A stretch of DNA of 32,356 nt from Desulfurivibrio alkaliphilus (lineage in GTDB: Bacteria; Desulfobacterota; Desulfobulbia; Desulfobulbales; Desulfurivibrionaceae): positions 1-32,356 of the forward strand of contig DSDS01000138.1 in the NCBI GenBank assembly GCA_011048585.1, read 5' to 3'. This document shows, in pieces, positions 17,377 through 27,681 of the stretch; position 1 is the stretch's first letter, and the number at the start of each line of letters is the position of its first letter. Position numbers and translations under genes: made by a program. The notes under the pieces were generated by a model that did no database searches, was not told the DNA's origin, and was given only the letters and a program-made list of their open reading frames with translations.

Positions 17377-18306
17377 TTGTTGAACCAGGGGGGCGGAGCG
17401 TCATTCTCGGCGGAGCGGCTCAAGGCGCTGCTGCTGATTGCAGCCCCCCTGCTGCTGCCGCTTTGGGGGTCTGGACTATCCTGGCTGCACGCCCTTGTTC
17501 CCCTGACCGTGGCCTATCATCTGGTGACCCTGGGCGGCAGGCAGGGCAACGGCGCCGTCCTGAAGGCCCTGCTTTTGGCCGGCCTGGTCGCCCTGTTCAG
17601 CCGGGAGCTATTGCTCTATTTTTTCGGCCTGACCATGGTGCCCCTGGGCTACATTCTGGCCCACGCCATCCAGCGCCGCGATTCCGCGACCTGGACCGGG
17701 CTGAAGGGTTTGGCCTACCTGGTCGCCCTCTGGCTTTTGCTGGGGGCCTACGCCGGGATAAGCGGAGCGCCCAGCCCCCTGCAAATGGTGCATGAAAGTA
17801 TCGACCATGCCCTGACCGCCGGGGGACTGGGAGAGCAGGAGTTAGCCGCCGCCCTTGAGGGGCTGCGTGATTTCGTCAACCGGGCCTGGCCGGCCCTGTT
17901 CGCGATCTCGCTGATCGGCCTGATCTGGCTCAATCTGCTCACCAGCCACTGGCTGCTGCGGCGAAAAGGGTTGAGCCCCTGGCCCGATCTGCGCCTCTGG
18001 CGAATGCCCGACCATTTCGTGGCCGTGGCGGCCCTGGCCCTGCTCTTATTGCTGCTCCAAATCGAGCCCCTGGCCACCATTGGCCTGAATGGGGTGCTGA
18101 TCATGGGCATCCTCTATTTCATGCAGGGCCTGGGGGTGATGAGCCACCTGATGGCTTATTGGAACCTGCCGCCCCTGCTGCGTGGTGTCTGCTACGCCCT
18201 GGTGCTGCTCCAAGGCTACGGCATGTTGTTACTGGCGATGCTGGGGATGGCCGAAGTCCGGCTCAACCTGCGCCGGCGCCTGCAATTAAAATATCCATCA
18301 GCATAA
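17377..18306 (+). CDS. DUF2232-type polytopic membrane protein
   Basis: About 309 aa with seven or eight hydrophobic helices, for example ALLLIAAPLLLPLWGSGLSWL, LLLYFFGLTMVPLGYIL, GLAYLVALWLLLGAYAG, ALFAISLIGLIWLNLLT and FVAVAALALLLLLLQI, then the ILYFMQGLGVMSHLMAYWNLPPLLR motif typical of DUF2232 (YybS-like). Function is not established; genes of this family lie between rpsR and rplI in many deltaproteobacteria, as here. The start is uncertain: the frame is open back into rpsR, no ATG or GTG fits, and TTG codons at 17377 and 17380 are the most reasonable, just after the rpsR stop. Confidence 0.75.
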   Translation: MLNQGGGASFSAERLKALLLIAAPLLLPLWGSGLSWLHALVPLTVAYHLVTLGGRQGNGAVLKALLLAGLVALFSRELLLYFFGLTMVPLGYILAHAIQRRDSATWTGLKGLAYLVALWLLLGAYAGISGAPSPLQMVHESIDHALTAGGLGEQELAAALEGLRDFVNRAWPALFAISLIGLIWLNLLTSHWLLRRKGLSPWPDLRLWRMPDHFVAVAALALLLLLLQIEPLATIGLNGVLIMGILYFMQGLGVMSHLMAYWNLPPLLRGVCYALVLLQGYGMLLLAMLGMAEVRLNLRRRLQLKYPSA

Positions 18307-18341
18307 CTGCTGATCATTTGAACAAAACGGAGAATTGAACC

Positions 18342-18830
18342 ATGGAACTGATCCTCAAGGAAACCATCGATACCCTGGGCGAAGTTGGCGATGTCGTAAA
18401 AGTGAAACCCGGCTACGGCCGTAATTACCTGTTGCCCCAAGGCAAGGCGATGCTGGCCAGCAAGAGCAATCTTGCCGTGCTGGCCAAACAGCAGGCCGCC
18501 ATCAACGCTCGCCGGGCCGAACAGCGCGGCCAGGCGGAAAAACTGGCCGCCAGCATCGCTGCCGTCACCGTGACCGTCGTTCAGCGCACCGGCGAGGACA
18601 ACAAGCTCTACGGTTCGGTAACCAGCGCCGATATCGTGGCCGGTCTGGCCGCCCAAGGGGTGGAGGTGGACAAGAAGAAGCTGCTGTTGGATGAACCGAT
18701 CAAGACGCTGGGCAGCCACACCGTACCCTACAAGGCCGGCTACCAGGTAACCGCTGAAGTCAAGGTGGAAGTTGTGGCCCAGGAGGAAGCCGCCGCCAGC
18801 GCGCCTGGCGACCAGCAGACCGCCGCCTGA
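18342..18830 (+). CDS. rplI: 50S ribosomal protein L9
   Basis: A 162-aa L9. The N-terminal RNA-binding domain is the signature MELILKETIDTLGEVGDVVKVKPGYGRNYLLPQGKA (residues 1-36). A long helix with Ala/Gln/Arg-rich sequence follows, then the C-terminal domain (GEDNKLYGSVTSADIV...LDEPIKTLGSHTVPYK). The last 15 residues (EEAAASAPGDQQTAA) extend beyond the usual end of about 148 aa and look disordered. CGGAGAA precedes the ATG. Confidence 0.96.
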   Translation: MELILKETIDTLGEVGDVVKVKPGYGRNYLLPQGKAMLASKSNLAVLAKQQAAINARRAEQRGQAEKLAASIAAVTVTVVQRTGEDNKLYGSVTSADIVAGLAAQGVEVDKKKLLLDEPIKTLGSHTVPYKAGYQVTAEVKVEVVAQEEAAASAPGDQQTAA

Positions 18831-18837
18831 TCAACCC

Positions 18838-18880
18838 CCGATTTCCGCGGGCCGGGCAACCACCGTTTCGCGGAAATCGG
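18838..18880 (+). other. Stem-loop between rplI and dnaB
   Basis: A 12-bp perfect stem (18838-18849 with 18869-18880) with a 19-base loop, directly after the rplI stop. There is no T tract, so it is more likely an mRNA 3' protection or partial attenuation element that separates abundant ribosomal protein expression from the low level needed for DnaB. Confidence 0.5.
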
Positions 18881-18927
18881 CTGGCCATTAGCTCTAAAAA
18901 GCCCACCAGGAGCCCCACCAGGAACCC

Positions 18928-20301
18928 ATGGAAAACATATCCGGTTCCGCCGCCTCCACCATCCATCGCCTGCCGCCCCAGAATGTCGAGGCCGAGCAGT
19001 GCGTTCTGGGTTCCATTCTGCTGCAGCCCGGCGCCATGGCCCGAGCGGTGGAGATCATCGGCCCCGATGACTTCTACCGGGAAGCCCATCGAGCTATCTA
19101 TACCGCCATGGTGGCCCTCTTTGAGAAGAGCGAGCCCCTGGACTTGATCACCATCACCAGTCTGCTCCAGGATACCCGCAAACTTGAAGGTGTGGGCGGA
19201 CCAGGCTATCTGGCCTCCCTCACCGACCTGGTGCCGGTGGCCGCCAATATCGCCCATTACGCCCGCATCGTGCGGGACAAGGCGATTCTCCGCCGCCTGA
19301 TCCAGACCAGCACCGAAATCGCCAGCCGCTGTTACGAAGAACAGGACGATATCGACGGCCTGCTGGACGAGGTGGAGCAGACCGTCTTCGAGATCTCCCG
19401 GGCCAAAAGCGGCCAGTCCTACTGGCCGATGAAGACGGTGATCAACACCACCTTCAAGCATGTTGAGTCGCTCTACGAACGCAAGGAGCATATCACCGGG
19501 GTCCCCACCGACTACCACGAACTCGATCGGATGACCGCCGGGCTCCAGCCCGCCGACCTGATCATTCTGGCCGCCCGCCCCAGTATGGGCAAAACCGCCC
19601 TGGCCATGAACATCGTCCAGCACGTGGCCTTGATGCACAAAACCCCGGTGGGTGTATTCAGCCTGGAGATGTCCAAGGAGCAGTTGGGCCTGCGGATGCT
19701 CTGCTCGGTGAGTCGGGTCGATTCCCAGCGCCTGCGAACCGGTTTTCTCAAGGAACATGATTGGCCCAAACTGACCCGGGCCTACAACATGCTGCTCGAC
19801 GCCCCCATCTACATCGATGACACCCCCGCCATCACCGTTCTGGAGATGCGGGCCAAGGCCCGTCGGCTCAAAACCGAGCACGATATCGGCATGCTGGTGG
19901 TGGACTACCTGCAATTGATGCGGGGTCGCAGCAACGTCCAGTCCCGGGAGCAGGAGATCAGCGAGATCTCCCGCTCGCTCAAGGCAATGGCCAAGGAGTT
20001 GAGCGTTCCGGTCATGGCCCTTTCCCAGCTTAACCGGAGCCTGGAAAGCCGACCCAACAAACGGCCCCAGCTCTCCGACCTGCGCGAATCGGGGGCCATC
20101 GAACAGGACGCCGACGTGATCTGCTTTATCTATCGCGACGAGGTTTACAACAAGGCCGAAGATAATCCCAAACGGGGGATCGCCGAGCTGATCATCGGGA
20201 AACAGCGCAACGGCCCCACCGGCACGGTGGAGCTGGCCTTCCTCGACCGCTTTACCACCTTCGAAAATCTGGCCCGTCAGGACTATTCCTCCCCAACCTG
20301 A
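18928..20301 (+). CDS. dnaB: Replicative DNA helicase
   Basis: Hexameric 5'-3' helicase of the replisome; 457 aa, full length. The N-terminal helical domain ([17 protein letters not shown]) is about residues 15-110. The RecA-like motor has Walker A ARPSMGKT at 216-223 (Lys222), [12 protein letters not shown], Walker [11 protein letters not shown], and [31 protein letters not shown], the DnaB arginine-finger region. No intein is present. The start at 18928 has AGGA nearby. The position after rplI is conserved in many bacteria. Confidence 0.96.
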   Translation: MENISGSAASTIHRLPPQNVEAEQCVLGSILLQPGAMARAVEIIGPDDFYREAHRAIYTAMVALFEKSEPLDLITITSLLQDTRKLEGVGGPGYLASLTDLVPVAANIAHYARIVRDKAILRRLIQTSTEIASRCYEEQDDIDGLLDEVEQTVFEISRAKSGQSYWPMKTVINTTFKHVESLYERKEHITGVPTDYHELDRMTAGLQPADLIILAARPSMGKTALAMNIVQHVALMHKTPVGVFSLEMSKEQLGLRMLCSVSRVDSQRLRTGFLKEHDWPKLTRAYNMLLDAPIYIDDTPAITVLEMRAKARRLKTEHDIGMLVVDYLQLMRGRSNVQSREQEISEISRSLKAMAKELSVPVMALSQLNRSLESRPNKRPQLSDLRESGAIEQDADVICFIYRDEVYNKAEDNPKRGIAELIIGKQRNGPTGTVELAFLDRFTTFENLARQDYSSPT

Positions 20302-20413
20302 TCCCCGGCCCATTTTTGATCGAGACGGTTGTTTTTTGGGCGGCAGTCAGGTAAAAGAGCAGGACTCACCGGCAGCTGCCACCAAACCAAATTTTTCCGG
20401 ACCATTACCGATC

Positions 20414-22900
20414 ATGAGCTACAACCTGTCCCGTTATGATTTCGCGGCCATCGAGGAGAAATGGCGCACCCGCTGGCTGACCGCCAAAACCTGGAAAGTC
20501 GAAGCCGAACCGGGCCGCAAGAAATATTATGTTCTGGAGATGTTCCCCTACCCCTCCGGGCGAATTCACATGGGGCACGTCCGCAACTATACCATCGGCG
20601 ACGTGGTCGCCCGCTACCGGCGGATGAAGGGAGACAACGTCATCCACCCCATGGGCTGGGACGCCTTCGGCCTGCCGGCGGAAAATGCCGCCATCAAAAA
20701 CGATACCCACCCCGCCAAGTGGACCTTTGAAAATATCGACTACATGCGGGGCCAGCTCCAGCGTCTGGGCCTGAGCTACGACTGGGACCGGGAACTGGCC
20801 ACCTGCAAGGCCGACTATTACCGCTGGGAACAGCTATTCTTCCTCAAGATGTATGCAAAAGGGCTGGCCTACCGTAAAAAAACCACCGTCAACTGGTGCG
20901 AGCCCTGTCAGACGGTACTGGCCAATGAACAGGTGATCAACGGAGCCTGCTGGCGCTGCGACACCTTGGTTACCCCCCGTGAGATGCAGGGTTGGTTTCT
21001 CAAAATTACCGACTACGCCGAGGAGCTGCTGGCCGGATGCGACAAACTGTCGGGCTGGCCGGAAAAAGTGCTGACCATGCAACGCAACTGGATCGGCAAG
21101 AGCCTCGGGGCGGAGATCGAGTTCCCGGTGGAGGGCCGCTCCGATAGGCTGACCATCTTCACCACCAGGCCGGATACCATCTTCGGTGCCACCTTCATGT
21201 CCCTCGCCCCGGAGCATCCCCTGGTGGCCCAATTGAGCCGGGGCACCGAACAGGAAACGGCGGTGGCTGAGTTCGTAAAACGGACCGCCGCCCGCCGCCG
21301 CCTCAAAACCGGTGAAGAGCCAGAAAAGGAGGGGGTCTTCACCGGCGGTTATTGCCTCAATCCTTTCACCGGCGCCCGGCTGCCGATCTATGCCGCCAAC
21401 TTCGTGCTGATGGAATATGGCACCGGAGCGGTGATGGCGGTTCCGGCCCACGATCAGCGCGATTTCGAATTCGCCGGGCTTTACCGGTTACCCGTCATCC
21501 CGGTGATCCAGCCCGAGGGGATGGAGTTGACCGCTGAAACCATGACCCAGGCCCACGAGGGGCCGGGGATTCTGATCAACTCCGGCGATTTCAGCGGCCT
21601 GGGCTGGGAAGAGGCCAAGGTGGCGATCACCCGGCAGGCCGAGGAGCAGGGATTCGGGCGGGCCAGGACCACCTACCGCCTCCGCGACTGGGGGATCTCC
21701 CGCCAGCGCTATTGGGGCACCCCGATCCCGATTATCCACTGCGAAAAATGCGGAATCCAGCCCGTACCGGAAACCGACCTGCCGGTGGAACTGCCCACCG
21801 ATGTCAAGATCGACAAGTCCGGCAAGTCACCCCTGCATACCCTGGAAAACTTTATCCGGACAACTTGCCCCGCCTGTGGCGGCCCGGCCCGGCGGGAAAC
21901 CGACACCTTCGACACCTTTATGGAGTCTTCCTGGTATTTCGCCCGCTACGCCTGCCCCGATTTCCATAACGGTCCGCTGCGACGCGACCAGGTCGATTAC
22001 TGGCTGCCGGTGGATCAGTATATCGGCGGAGTCGAGCATGCCATTCTCCACCTGCTCTACTCCCGCTTCTTCACCCGGGTGTTACGAGATCTTGGTTATC
22101 TGGGGGTCGACGAGCCCTTCACCAACCTGCTCACCCAGGGGATGGTGATCAAGGATGGCAGCAAGATGAGCAAATCCAAGGGTAACGTGGTCGATCCCAG
22201 CGATCTGATCGCCAGGTTCGGGGCTGATACCGTACGGCTCTTCAGCCTCTTCGCCGCGCCGCCGGAACGGGATCTGGAGTGGAACGACCAGGGGGTGGAG
22301 GGCGCCTTTCGCTTCCTGAGCCGGATTCAGCGTTTTGTCGGCGATAACCTGGAGCTGTTGAGCCGGGCCGATGACCATCTGCCGGCCGGGCTCGGCGAGG
22401 CCGACCGGGTCCTGCACCGCAAAACCCACCAGACCATCCGCAAGGTCAGTCGGGACCTGGAAGGCGATTTCCACTTCAACACCGCCATCAGCGCGGTGAT
22501 GGAGCTGACCAACATCCTCTTTGCCCTCACCGGCCCCGAAAGCAAGGAGACTCCGCAACCGCCCCTGGTACGCCGAGCGGTGGAAGCGATCCTGACCCTG
22601 CTCTTCCCCATGGTCCCCCACCTGGCCGCCGAACTTTGGGAGGCCACCGGGCATGACCGGGATCTGGACGCCATGCCCTGGCCGGAATACGATCCGGAGG
22701 CCGCCAAGGATGATGAGATCACGGTGGTGATTCAAGTCAAAGGCAAGGTCCGTGGCCGCCTGCAGGTGGCGCCGGGCACCGCCGAGGATGAGCTGCGGCA
22801 ACTGGCCCTGGCCGACGACAAGGTCAAGGGGTTCATCGGTGGGGCCCCGGTCCGTAAAGTCATTGTCGTGCCGGACAAGCTGGTCAATATCGTAATCTAA
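20414..22900 (+). CDS. leuS: Leucyl-tRNA synthetase
   Basis: Charges tRNA-Leu; class I synthetase, 828 aa, slightly shorter than the E. coli enzyme. The HIGH motif appears as HMGH at residues 52-55 ([16 protein letters not shown]) and KMSKS at 584-588. The CP1 editing domain lies between them ([40 protein letters not shown]), so proofreading looks intact. The anticodon-binding and C-terminal parts end [16 protein letters not shown]. An in-frame TTG at 20336 would add 26 unconserved residues; the ATG at 20414 was chosen because conservation starts there ([10 protein letters not shown]), although its ribosome binding site is weak. Confidence 0.96.
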   Translation: MSYNLSRYDFAAIEEKWRTRWLTAKTWKVEAEPGRKKYYVLEMFPYPSGRIHMGHVRNYTIGDVVARYRRMKGDNVIHPMGWDAFGLPAENAAIKNDTHPAKWTFENIDYMRGQLQRLGLSYDWDRELATCKADYYRWEQLFFLKMYAKGLAYRKKTTVNWCEPCQTVLANEQVINGACWRCDTLVTPREMQGWFLKITDYAEELLAGCDKLSGWPEKVLTMQRNWIGKSLGAEIEFPVEGRSDRLTIFTTRPDTIFGATFMSLAPEHPLVAQLSRGTEQETAVAEFVKRTAARRRLKTGEEPEKEGVFTGGYCLNPFTGARLPIYAANFVLMEYGTGAVMAVPAHDQRDFEFAGLYRLPVIPVIQPEGMELTAETMTQAHEGPGILINSGDFSGLGWEEAKVAITRQAEEQGFGRARTTYRLRDWGISRQRYWGTPIPIIHCEKCGIQPVPETDLPVELPTDVKIDKSGKSPLHTLENFIRTTCPACGGPARRETDTFDTFMESSWYFARYACPDFHNGPLRRDQVDYWLPVDQYIGGVEHAILHLLYSRFFTRVLRDLGYLGVDEPFTNLLTQGMVIKDGSKMSKSKGNVVDPSDLIARFGADTVRLFSLFAAPPERDLEWNDQGVEGAFRFLSRIQRFVGDNLELLSRADDHLPAGLGEADRVLHRKTHQTIRKVSRDLEGDFHFNTAISAVMELTNILFALTGPESKETPQPPLVRRAVEAILTLLFPMVPHLAAELWEATGHDRDLDAMPWPEYDPEAAKDDEITVVIQVKGKVRGRLQVAPGTAEDELRQLALADDKVKGFIGGAPVRKVIVVPDKLVNIVI

Positions 22901-22914
22901 TGATCCGACAGTAA

Positions 22915-23472
22915 ATGAAACCTCAAACCGGACCGACTCCCTTTCTGGTTGTACTGGCGCTGGGCTGCCTGCTGCTGGCTTCCTGCGGCTACTACAACCC
23001 CAACGTGCTGCCGGAACAGCGTGATCTGCCTCCCGCCCGACTCTACGCCCCCATGTGGCAAAACGCCACCAACGAGATGGGACTGGAAAGCCGGGCCCAC
23101 GGCGCGGTGAGCGACTGGTTGCTGCAATCGGGTCGCATCGTACTGGTGGCCGACGAGGAGGACGCGGAATATATTCTGACCGGCCGGATCAGTTCGATCC
23201 GCTATCCCGGTTTCTCCTACGACATCACCACCACCGCCCGCTCCCTCAACGCGGTGCTGACCAGCTCCGTTAGCCTGAGCGAAAGGGAAAGCGGCCGGAT
23301 AATCTGGCAAAACCCCAGCCTGCGCCTGGAGGAGACCTATAACCTGGACGCCAGCGTCAGCCAGACCGATGCCAATCAGCGCGAGGCCCTGCGCCTGCTG
23401 GTTGACAGTCTGGCCGAGCAGGTATACCTGCGGGTGTTGCGCAGCCTGACCACAGTACACAAATATCGCTAG
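22915..23472 (+). CDS. lptE: LPS-assembly lipoprotein LptE-like
   Basis: Outer-membrane lipoprotein that plugs LptD and helps insert lipopolysaccharide; 185 aa. The signal peptide ends in the lipobox LLAS-C with lipidated Cys24, followed by GYY, as in other LptE proteins. The rest is a mixed alpha/beta domain with EDAEYILTGRISSIRYPGFSY and ITTTARSLNAVLTSSVSL. It follows leuS by 14 bases, the place where lptE is found in many Gram-negative genomes, though the usual next gene holA is absent and tkt follows. The sequence of this family diverges quickly, so the assignment leans on lipobox, size and position. Confidence 0.75.
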   Translation: MKPQTGPTPFLVVLALGCLLLASCGYYNPNVLPEQRDLPPARLYAPMWQNATNEMGLESRAHGAVSDWLLQSGRIVLVADEEDAEYILTGRISSIRYPGFSYDITTTARSLNAVLTSSVSLSERESGRIIWQNPSLRLEETYNLDASVSQTDANQREALRLLVDSLAEQVYLRVLRSLTTVHKYR

Positions 23473-23518
23473 CCCAGACCCCTGATATTTTTATCAGTAA
23501 AGCCGATCGGAGGAAGAG

Positions 23519-25519
23519 ATGACCACACCCCGCAAACAACTTGCCAACGCCATCCGCGCCCTGAGCATGGACGCCATCCAGAAAGCCAACTCCGGCCACC
23601 CCGGCGCCCCCATGGGGATGGCCGACATCGCCGAAGTTCTGTGGAACGATTTTCTCAAACACAATCCGGCCAACCCCGCCTGGCCCGACCGGGACCGTTT
23701 CGTCTTCTCCAACGGCCACGGCTCCATGCTGCTCTACTCGGTGCTGCACCTGACCGGATACGATCTGACCATCGAGGATATCAAGAACTTCCGCCAGCTC
23801 CACTCCAAAACCCCCGGCCACCCGGAGCACGGCTACACCCCCGGCGTGGAAACCACCTCCGGCCCCCTGGGGCAGGGGATCGCCAACGCGGTGGGCATGG
23901 CCATCGCCGAACGGACTCTGGCCGCCCAATTCAACCGGCCGGGTCACCGGATCATCGACCACTACACTTACACCTTTCTGGGCGACGGCTGCATGATGGA
24001 GGGTATCTCCCATGAGGCCTGCTCCCTGGCCGGCACCCTGGGCCTCAACAAATTGATCGCCTTTTACGACGACAACGGAATCTCCATCGACGGCGAGGTC
24101 GCGGGCTGGTTCACCGAGGATATCCCCCAGCGCTTCCGCTCCTACGGCTGGAAGGTTATCGCCGGGGTGGACGGCCATGATCCCGAGGCGATAAAGGCGG
24201 CCATTATCGAGGCCCGTGGGGAGCAGCAGCGCCCCACCCTGATCTGCTGCAAAACCATTATTGGCTGCTGCTCCCCCAACAAGCAGGGGAAAGAGACCTG
24301 CCACGGCGCCCCGTTGGGCGAAGAGGAGATCAAGCTGACCCGGGCCGAGATGGATTGGCCCCATCCCGCCTTTGTGATCCCCGCGGAGATCGCCGCCGCC
24401 TGGAACGCCCGCGCACGGGGGGCGAAAGCCGAAGAGGAGTGGCAGGAGAAGGTGGCCGCCTACACCCGGGCTTTTCCCCGGGAAGCGGCGGAACTCCAAC
24501 GGCGGCTCAGCGGCCGCTTACCCGTCGGCTGGGGCGAACAGGCGGCGGCCTTCGTGACCGCCAGCGAAGAAAAAGCGGCCAAGGTGGCCAGCCGCAAGGC
24601 TTCCCAGTTGGCCCTGGAGGGCTACGGTCCGCTGCTGCCGGAACTGATCGGCGGCTCGGCCGATCTGGCCGGCTCCAACCTGACCATCTGGTCCGGCAGC
24701 CGCGATATCAAGCAGCACCAAGACGGCAACTACATCTATTTCGGGGTTCGGGAGTTCGCCATGGTGGCCATCGGCAACGGCCTGGCCCTGCACGGCGGTT
24801 TTATTCCCTACACCGCCACCTTCCTGGTCTTTGCCGACTACGCCCGCAACGCCATTCGCATGGCCGCGCTGATGAAGCAGCGGGCCATCTTCGTGCTGAC
24901 CCACGATTCCATCGGCCTGGGTGAGGACGGCCCCACTCACCAGCCCGTGGAACATGCCGCCTCCCTGCGCCTGATTCCCAACCTCCACGTCTGGCGGCCC
25001 TGCGACGCCGGCGAAACCGCGGTGGCCTGGAAGGTGGCCCTCGAACGTGGGGATGGACCCAGTGCCCTGCTCCTTTCCCGGCAGAACCTGCCCCATCAGC
25101 CCCGCACTCCGGAACAGAGCTCCACGGTGAGCCGCGGCGGCTATATTCTGCGTGATTGCCAGGGCACTCCCGAACTGATCCTGCTCGCCACCGGCTCGGA
25201 GGTGGAGCTGGCCGTTGCCGCCGCCGGCAGGCTGGCCGAAGCCGGTAGAGGGGTCCGGGTGGTCTCTCTACCCTGTCTGGAGCTGTTTGAGGCCCAGGAT
25301 GAAAGCTATCGCCAAAGCGTGCTTCCCGACGGGGTGACGGCCCGGATCGCCATCGAAGCCGGCCGCAGCGACGGCTGGTACCGCTATGTCGGCCGCCGGG
25401 GCAAGGTGGTCGGTTTGGACCGTTTCGGTGAATCGGCCCCGGCCGAGCAGCTTTTCCCGCTCTTCGGCTTCACGGTGGAAAATGTGCTGGCGGCCGCCGC
25501 CGAATTAACCGGCAAGTAG
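23519..25519 (+). CDS. tkt: Transketolase
   Basis: Thiamine-diphosphate enzyme of the non-oxidative pentose phosphate pathway and the Calvin cycle; 666 aa, full length. Residues 1 to about 320 are the TPP-binding domain ([33 protein letters not shown] and DDNGISIDG, the GDG...N metal/TPP motif). The pyrimidine domain has [24 protein letters not shown] and [19 protein letters not shown]. The C-terminal domain is about 530-666. CGGAGGAAGAG lies directly before the ATG. The dusB start overlaps its stop by one base, and fbp lies convergent downstream. Confidence 0.96.
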   Translation: MTTPRKQLANAIRALSMDAIQKANSGHPGAPMGMADIAEVLWNDFLKHNPANPAWPDRDRFVFSNGHGSMLLYSVLHLTGYDLTIEDIKNFRQLHSKTPGHPEHGYTPGVETTSGPLGQGIANAVGMAIAERTLAAQFNRPGHRIIDHYTYTFLGDGCMMEGISHEACSLAGTLGLNKLIAFYDDNGISIDGEVAGWFTEDIPQRFRSYGWKVIAGVDGHDPEAIKAAIIEARGEQQRPTLICCKTIIGCCSPNKQGKETCHGAPLGEEEIKLTRAEMDWPHPAFVIPAEIAAAWNARARGAKAEEEWQEKVAAYTRAFPREAAELQRRLSGRLPVGWGEQAAAFVTASEEKAAKVASRKASQLALEGYGPLLPELIGGSADLAGSNLTIWSGSRDIKQHQDGNYIYFGVREFAMVAIGNGLALHGGFIPYTATFLVFADYARNAIRMAALMKQRAIFVLTHDSIGLGEDGPTHQPVEHAASLRLIPNLHVWRPCDAGETAVAWKVALERGDGPSALLLSRQNLPHQPRTPEQSSTVSRGGYILRDCQGTPELILLATGSEVELAVAAAGRLAEAGRGVRVVSLPCLELFEAQDESYRQSVLPDGVTARIAIEAGRSDGWYRYVGRRGKVVGLDRFGESAPAEQLFPLFGFTVENVLAAAAELTGK

Positions 25520-26490
25520 TGGAAGCTGTTCTGCGGATTGGGGGAATAACGGCCTCCAGTCCCCTGGTGGCCGCTCCCCTGGCCGGGTACTCCGATTTGG
25601 CCTTCCGCCTGCTTTGCCGGGAGTACGGGGCTGGGATCTGCTGGTCGGAGATGATCAGTTGCCATGGAGTGGTGCGCCGCCAGCCCCGGACCCTGGACCT
25701 GGCGGCGACGGTGGCCGCGGAACGGCCGGTGATCATGCAGCTCTTCGGGGCCGAACCGGAGATCATGGCCGAAGCGGCGGCCATCCTGAGCGAACTGCCC
25801 ATCGACGGCATCGATATCAACATGGGCTGTCCGGTGCGCAAGGTGGTCAAAAGGGGGGCGGGATCGGCCTTGATGAAGGAACCCCGGCTGGCCGCCAACC
25901 TGACCCGGGCGGTGGTGGCGGCGACCAAGCTGCCGGTAACCGTCAAAATCCGCTCGGGCTGGAACCACCAGGCGATCACCGCCCCGGAATTTGCCAAAAT
26001 GCTGGCCGACTGCGGGACCGCCGCCATCACCATCCACGGTCGCACCTGGAGCGACGGTTTCGCCGGCCGGGCTGATCGCCGGGTGATCGCGGCGGTGAAA
26101 GCGGCGGTGGATATTCCGGTGATCGGCAATGGCGATATCAACAGCCATGGCCAAGCCCTGGCGATGATGACCGAAACCGGTTGCGACGGAGTGATGATCG
26201 GCCGAGGTGCCTTGGGCGCCCCCTGGGTGTTCACCCCCCACTGTCCCGACCACTTACCCCTGGCTCCCCGCCTCCGCGCCGCCCTGCGCCACCTCCTCCT
26301 GCTCCGGGAGTTTCACCCCCGTTGCAACCCAATCCACGCCAGGAATCAACTGGGCCGCTATTTCAGGGCCCTGCCCAACGGCGCCCTCCTGCGCAAACAG
26401 ATTTACGACCTCGGTGACCCCGATCGACTGGAAGAGTTTTTGCGCGGCTTGCTCGCCGGGGAACAGCAGGAAAAAACGGAACCGCTTTAG
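25519..26490 (+). CDS. dusB: tRNA-dihydrouridine synthase (DusB/NifR3 type)
   Basis: FMN-dependent enzyme that reduces uridine to dihydrouridine in tRNA; 323 aa. The TIM barrel starts APLAGYSDLAFRLLCREYGAG. The catalytic Cys104 is in INMGCPVRKVVKRGAGSALM; the FMN/substrate Lys is in VTVKIRSGW; IHGRTWSDGFAGRADR and GNGDINS and GCDGVMIGRGALGAPW are the other family blocks. The GTG start at 25519 shares its G with the tkt stop TAG, so translation is coupled. Its end overlaps the end of fbp by four bases. Subfamily (DusB versus other Dus) is by overall resemblance. Confidence 0.9.
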   Translation: MEAVLRIGGITASSPLVAAPLAGYSDLAFRLLCREYGAGICWSEMISCHGVVRRQPRTLDLAATVAAERPVIMQLFGAEPEIMAEAAAILSELPIDGIDINMGCPVRKVVKRGAGSALMKEPRLAANLTRAVVAATKLPVTVKIRSGWNHQAITAPEFAKMLADCGTAAITIHGRTWSDGFAGRADRRVIAAVKAAVDIPVIGNGDINSHGQALAMMTETGCDGVMIGRGALGAPWVFTPHCPDHLPLAPRLRAALRHLLLLREFHPRCNPIHARNQLGRYFRALPNGALLRKQIYDLGDPDRLEEFLRGLLAGEQQEKTEPL

Positions 26491-27506
26491 CGTTGGCCGC
26501 GGATAAACTCCTCGTAAAGATCCACGTCACGCCGGCTGCCGATCACCAGGGGAACCCGTTGGTGGAGACCGTCGGGCTTGATCTCGCTGATCTCCCGGCC
26601 GTCATCGGTGATGGCCCGCCCGCCGGCCTGCTCCACCAGAAAGGCCATGGGAGCGGCCTCGTAAAGGAGGCGCAGCTTGCCGTAGGGTTTGGTGGGATCC
26701 TTACTGTCGCTGGGGTAGAGAAAAACCCCGCCGGCGATCAGGTTGCGGTGGAAATCGGCGACCATCGAACCTATATAGCGGGCGCTGTACGGGCGGCCGG
26801 TGGCCCTATCCTCCTCCTTGAGGTATTCGATGTAGCGGCGCACCGGCTCCTGCCAGTAGTTGTAGTTACCCTCGTTGACACTCAGATACTTGCTCTTCTC
26901 GGGAATCCGAATGTCGGGATGGGAGAGGAAGAACTCGCCCACGCTGGGGTCCAGGGTGAAGCCCTGCACCCCTTCTCCGGTGGTGAAGACCAGCATGGTG
27001 CTGGAGCCGTAGATGATATAGCCGGCCGCCACCTGCCGGCTGCTGGCCTGGAGCAGATCCGACTCATCCCCGGGTCCGCCGTCGGTGGAGAGCCGGCGAT
27101 GGATGGAGAAAATGGTGCCGATACTGACATTGACATCGATATTGCTGGAACCGTCCAGGGGATCGAAGGCCAGGGTGTATTTACCCTCGTACCCCTCCAC
27201 CACCGGAATGATATCGGCCTCCTCCTCGGAGGTCATGGCGCAAATATAGCCGCAACGAGCCATCCGCCGCTTGATGGTGTTGTTGGCAAAATCATCCAGT
27301 TTCTGAACATGCTCGCCCTGGATGTTGGTCTTGCCGCTCATCCCCAAAATATCGGCCAGGCCCGCCATATTGACCTCGGCCGAGATGGTCTTGGCCGCCA
27401 CGATCAGTTCGTTGAGCAGGCCGGTCAGATCTCCAGTGGCCTCGGGGTGGAGGCGCTGGCTGTCCATAATATGGCGACTTACCGTTATTCCCAAAGGTCT
27501 GGTCAT
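26487..27506 (-). CDS. fbp: Fructose-1,6-bisphosphatase, class I
   Basis: Removes the 1-phosphate from fructose 1,6-bisphosphate in gluconeogenesis and the Calvin cycle; 339 aa, usual size. The metal and substrate site is visible as TSEEEAD, then FDPLDGSSNIDVNVSIGTIFSI, with NYNYW, YSARYIGSMVADFHRNLIAGG and KLRLLYEAAPMAFLVEQAGG further on. GGGAGAGACAGAG precedes the ATG at 27506. It lies convergent with tkt-dusB, so these two sugar-phosphate enzymes are neighbours but not co-transcribed. Confidence 0.95.
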   Translation of the reverse strand: MTRPLGITVSRHIMDSQRLHPEATGDLTGLLNELIVAAKTISAEVNMAGLADILGMSGKTNIQGEHVQKLDDFANNTIKRRMARCGYICAMTSEEEADIIPVVEGYEGKYTLAFDPLDGSSNIDVNVSIGTIFSIHRRLSTDGGPGDESDLLQASSRQVAAGYIIYGSSTMLVFTTGEGVQGFTLDPSVGEFFLSHPDIRIPEKSKYLSVNEGNYNYWQEPVRRYIEYLKEEDRATGRPYSARYIGSMVADFHRNLIAGGVFLYPSDSKDPTKPYGKLRLLYEAAPMAFLVEQAGGRAITDDGREISEIKPDGLHQRVPLVIGSRRDVDLYEEFIRGQR

Positions 27507-27612
27507 CTCTGTCTCTCCCTGGTCCCAAAACTGTTCTCGTAAGGGCCTGGCCGCTCGCGGGCCCGCTTACCGGATCAGCTTAAGCAAGATGGGGAAGGCG
27601 GTCAAACAAATT

Positions 27613-27626
27613 CCGCTTTAAAGCGG
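27613..27626. promoter_or_regulatory. Perfect 14-bp palindrome in the fbp-MFS intergenic region
   Basis: CCGCTTTAAAGCGG is a perfect dyad with no spacer, 107 bases before the fbp start and 56 before the MFS start. It could be an operator. On the plus strand a TTGACA follows at 27647-27652 with a weak CATCTT at 27670-27675, a possible MFS promoter. Confidence 0.35.
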
Positions 27627-27681
27627 CCTTTTGCTCCCCTTAGAGCTTGACAGCCCCGGCGAAAAAACTCATCTTGGCTCG

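Noticed and set aside
18760-20313. A 517-codon minus-strand frame opposite dnaB
   Set aside because: It is antisense to every DnaB motif and shows no domain or ribosome binding site.
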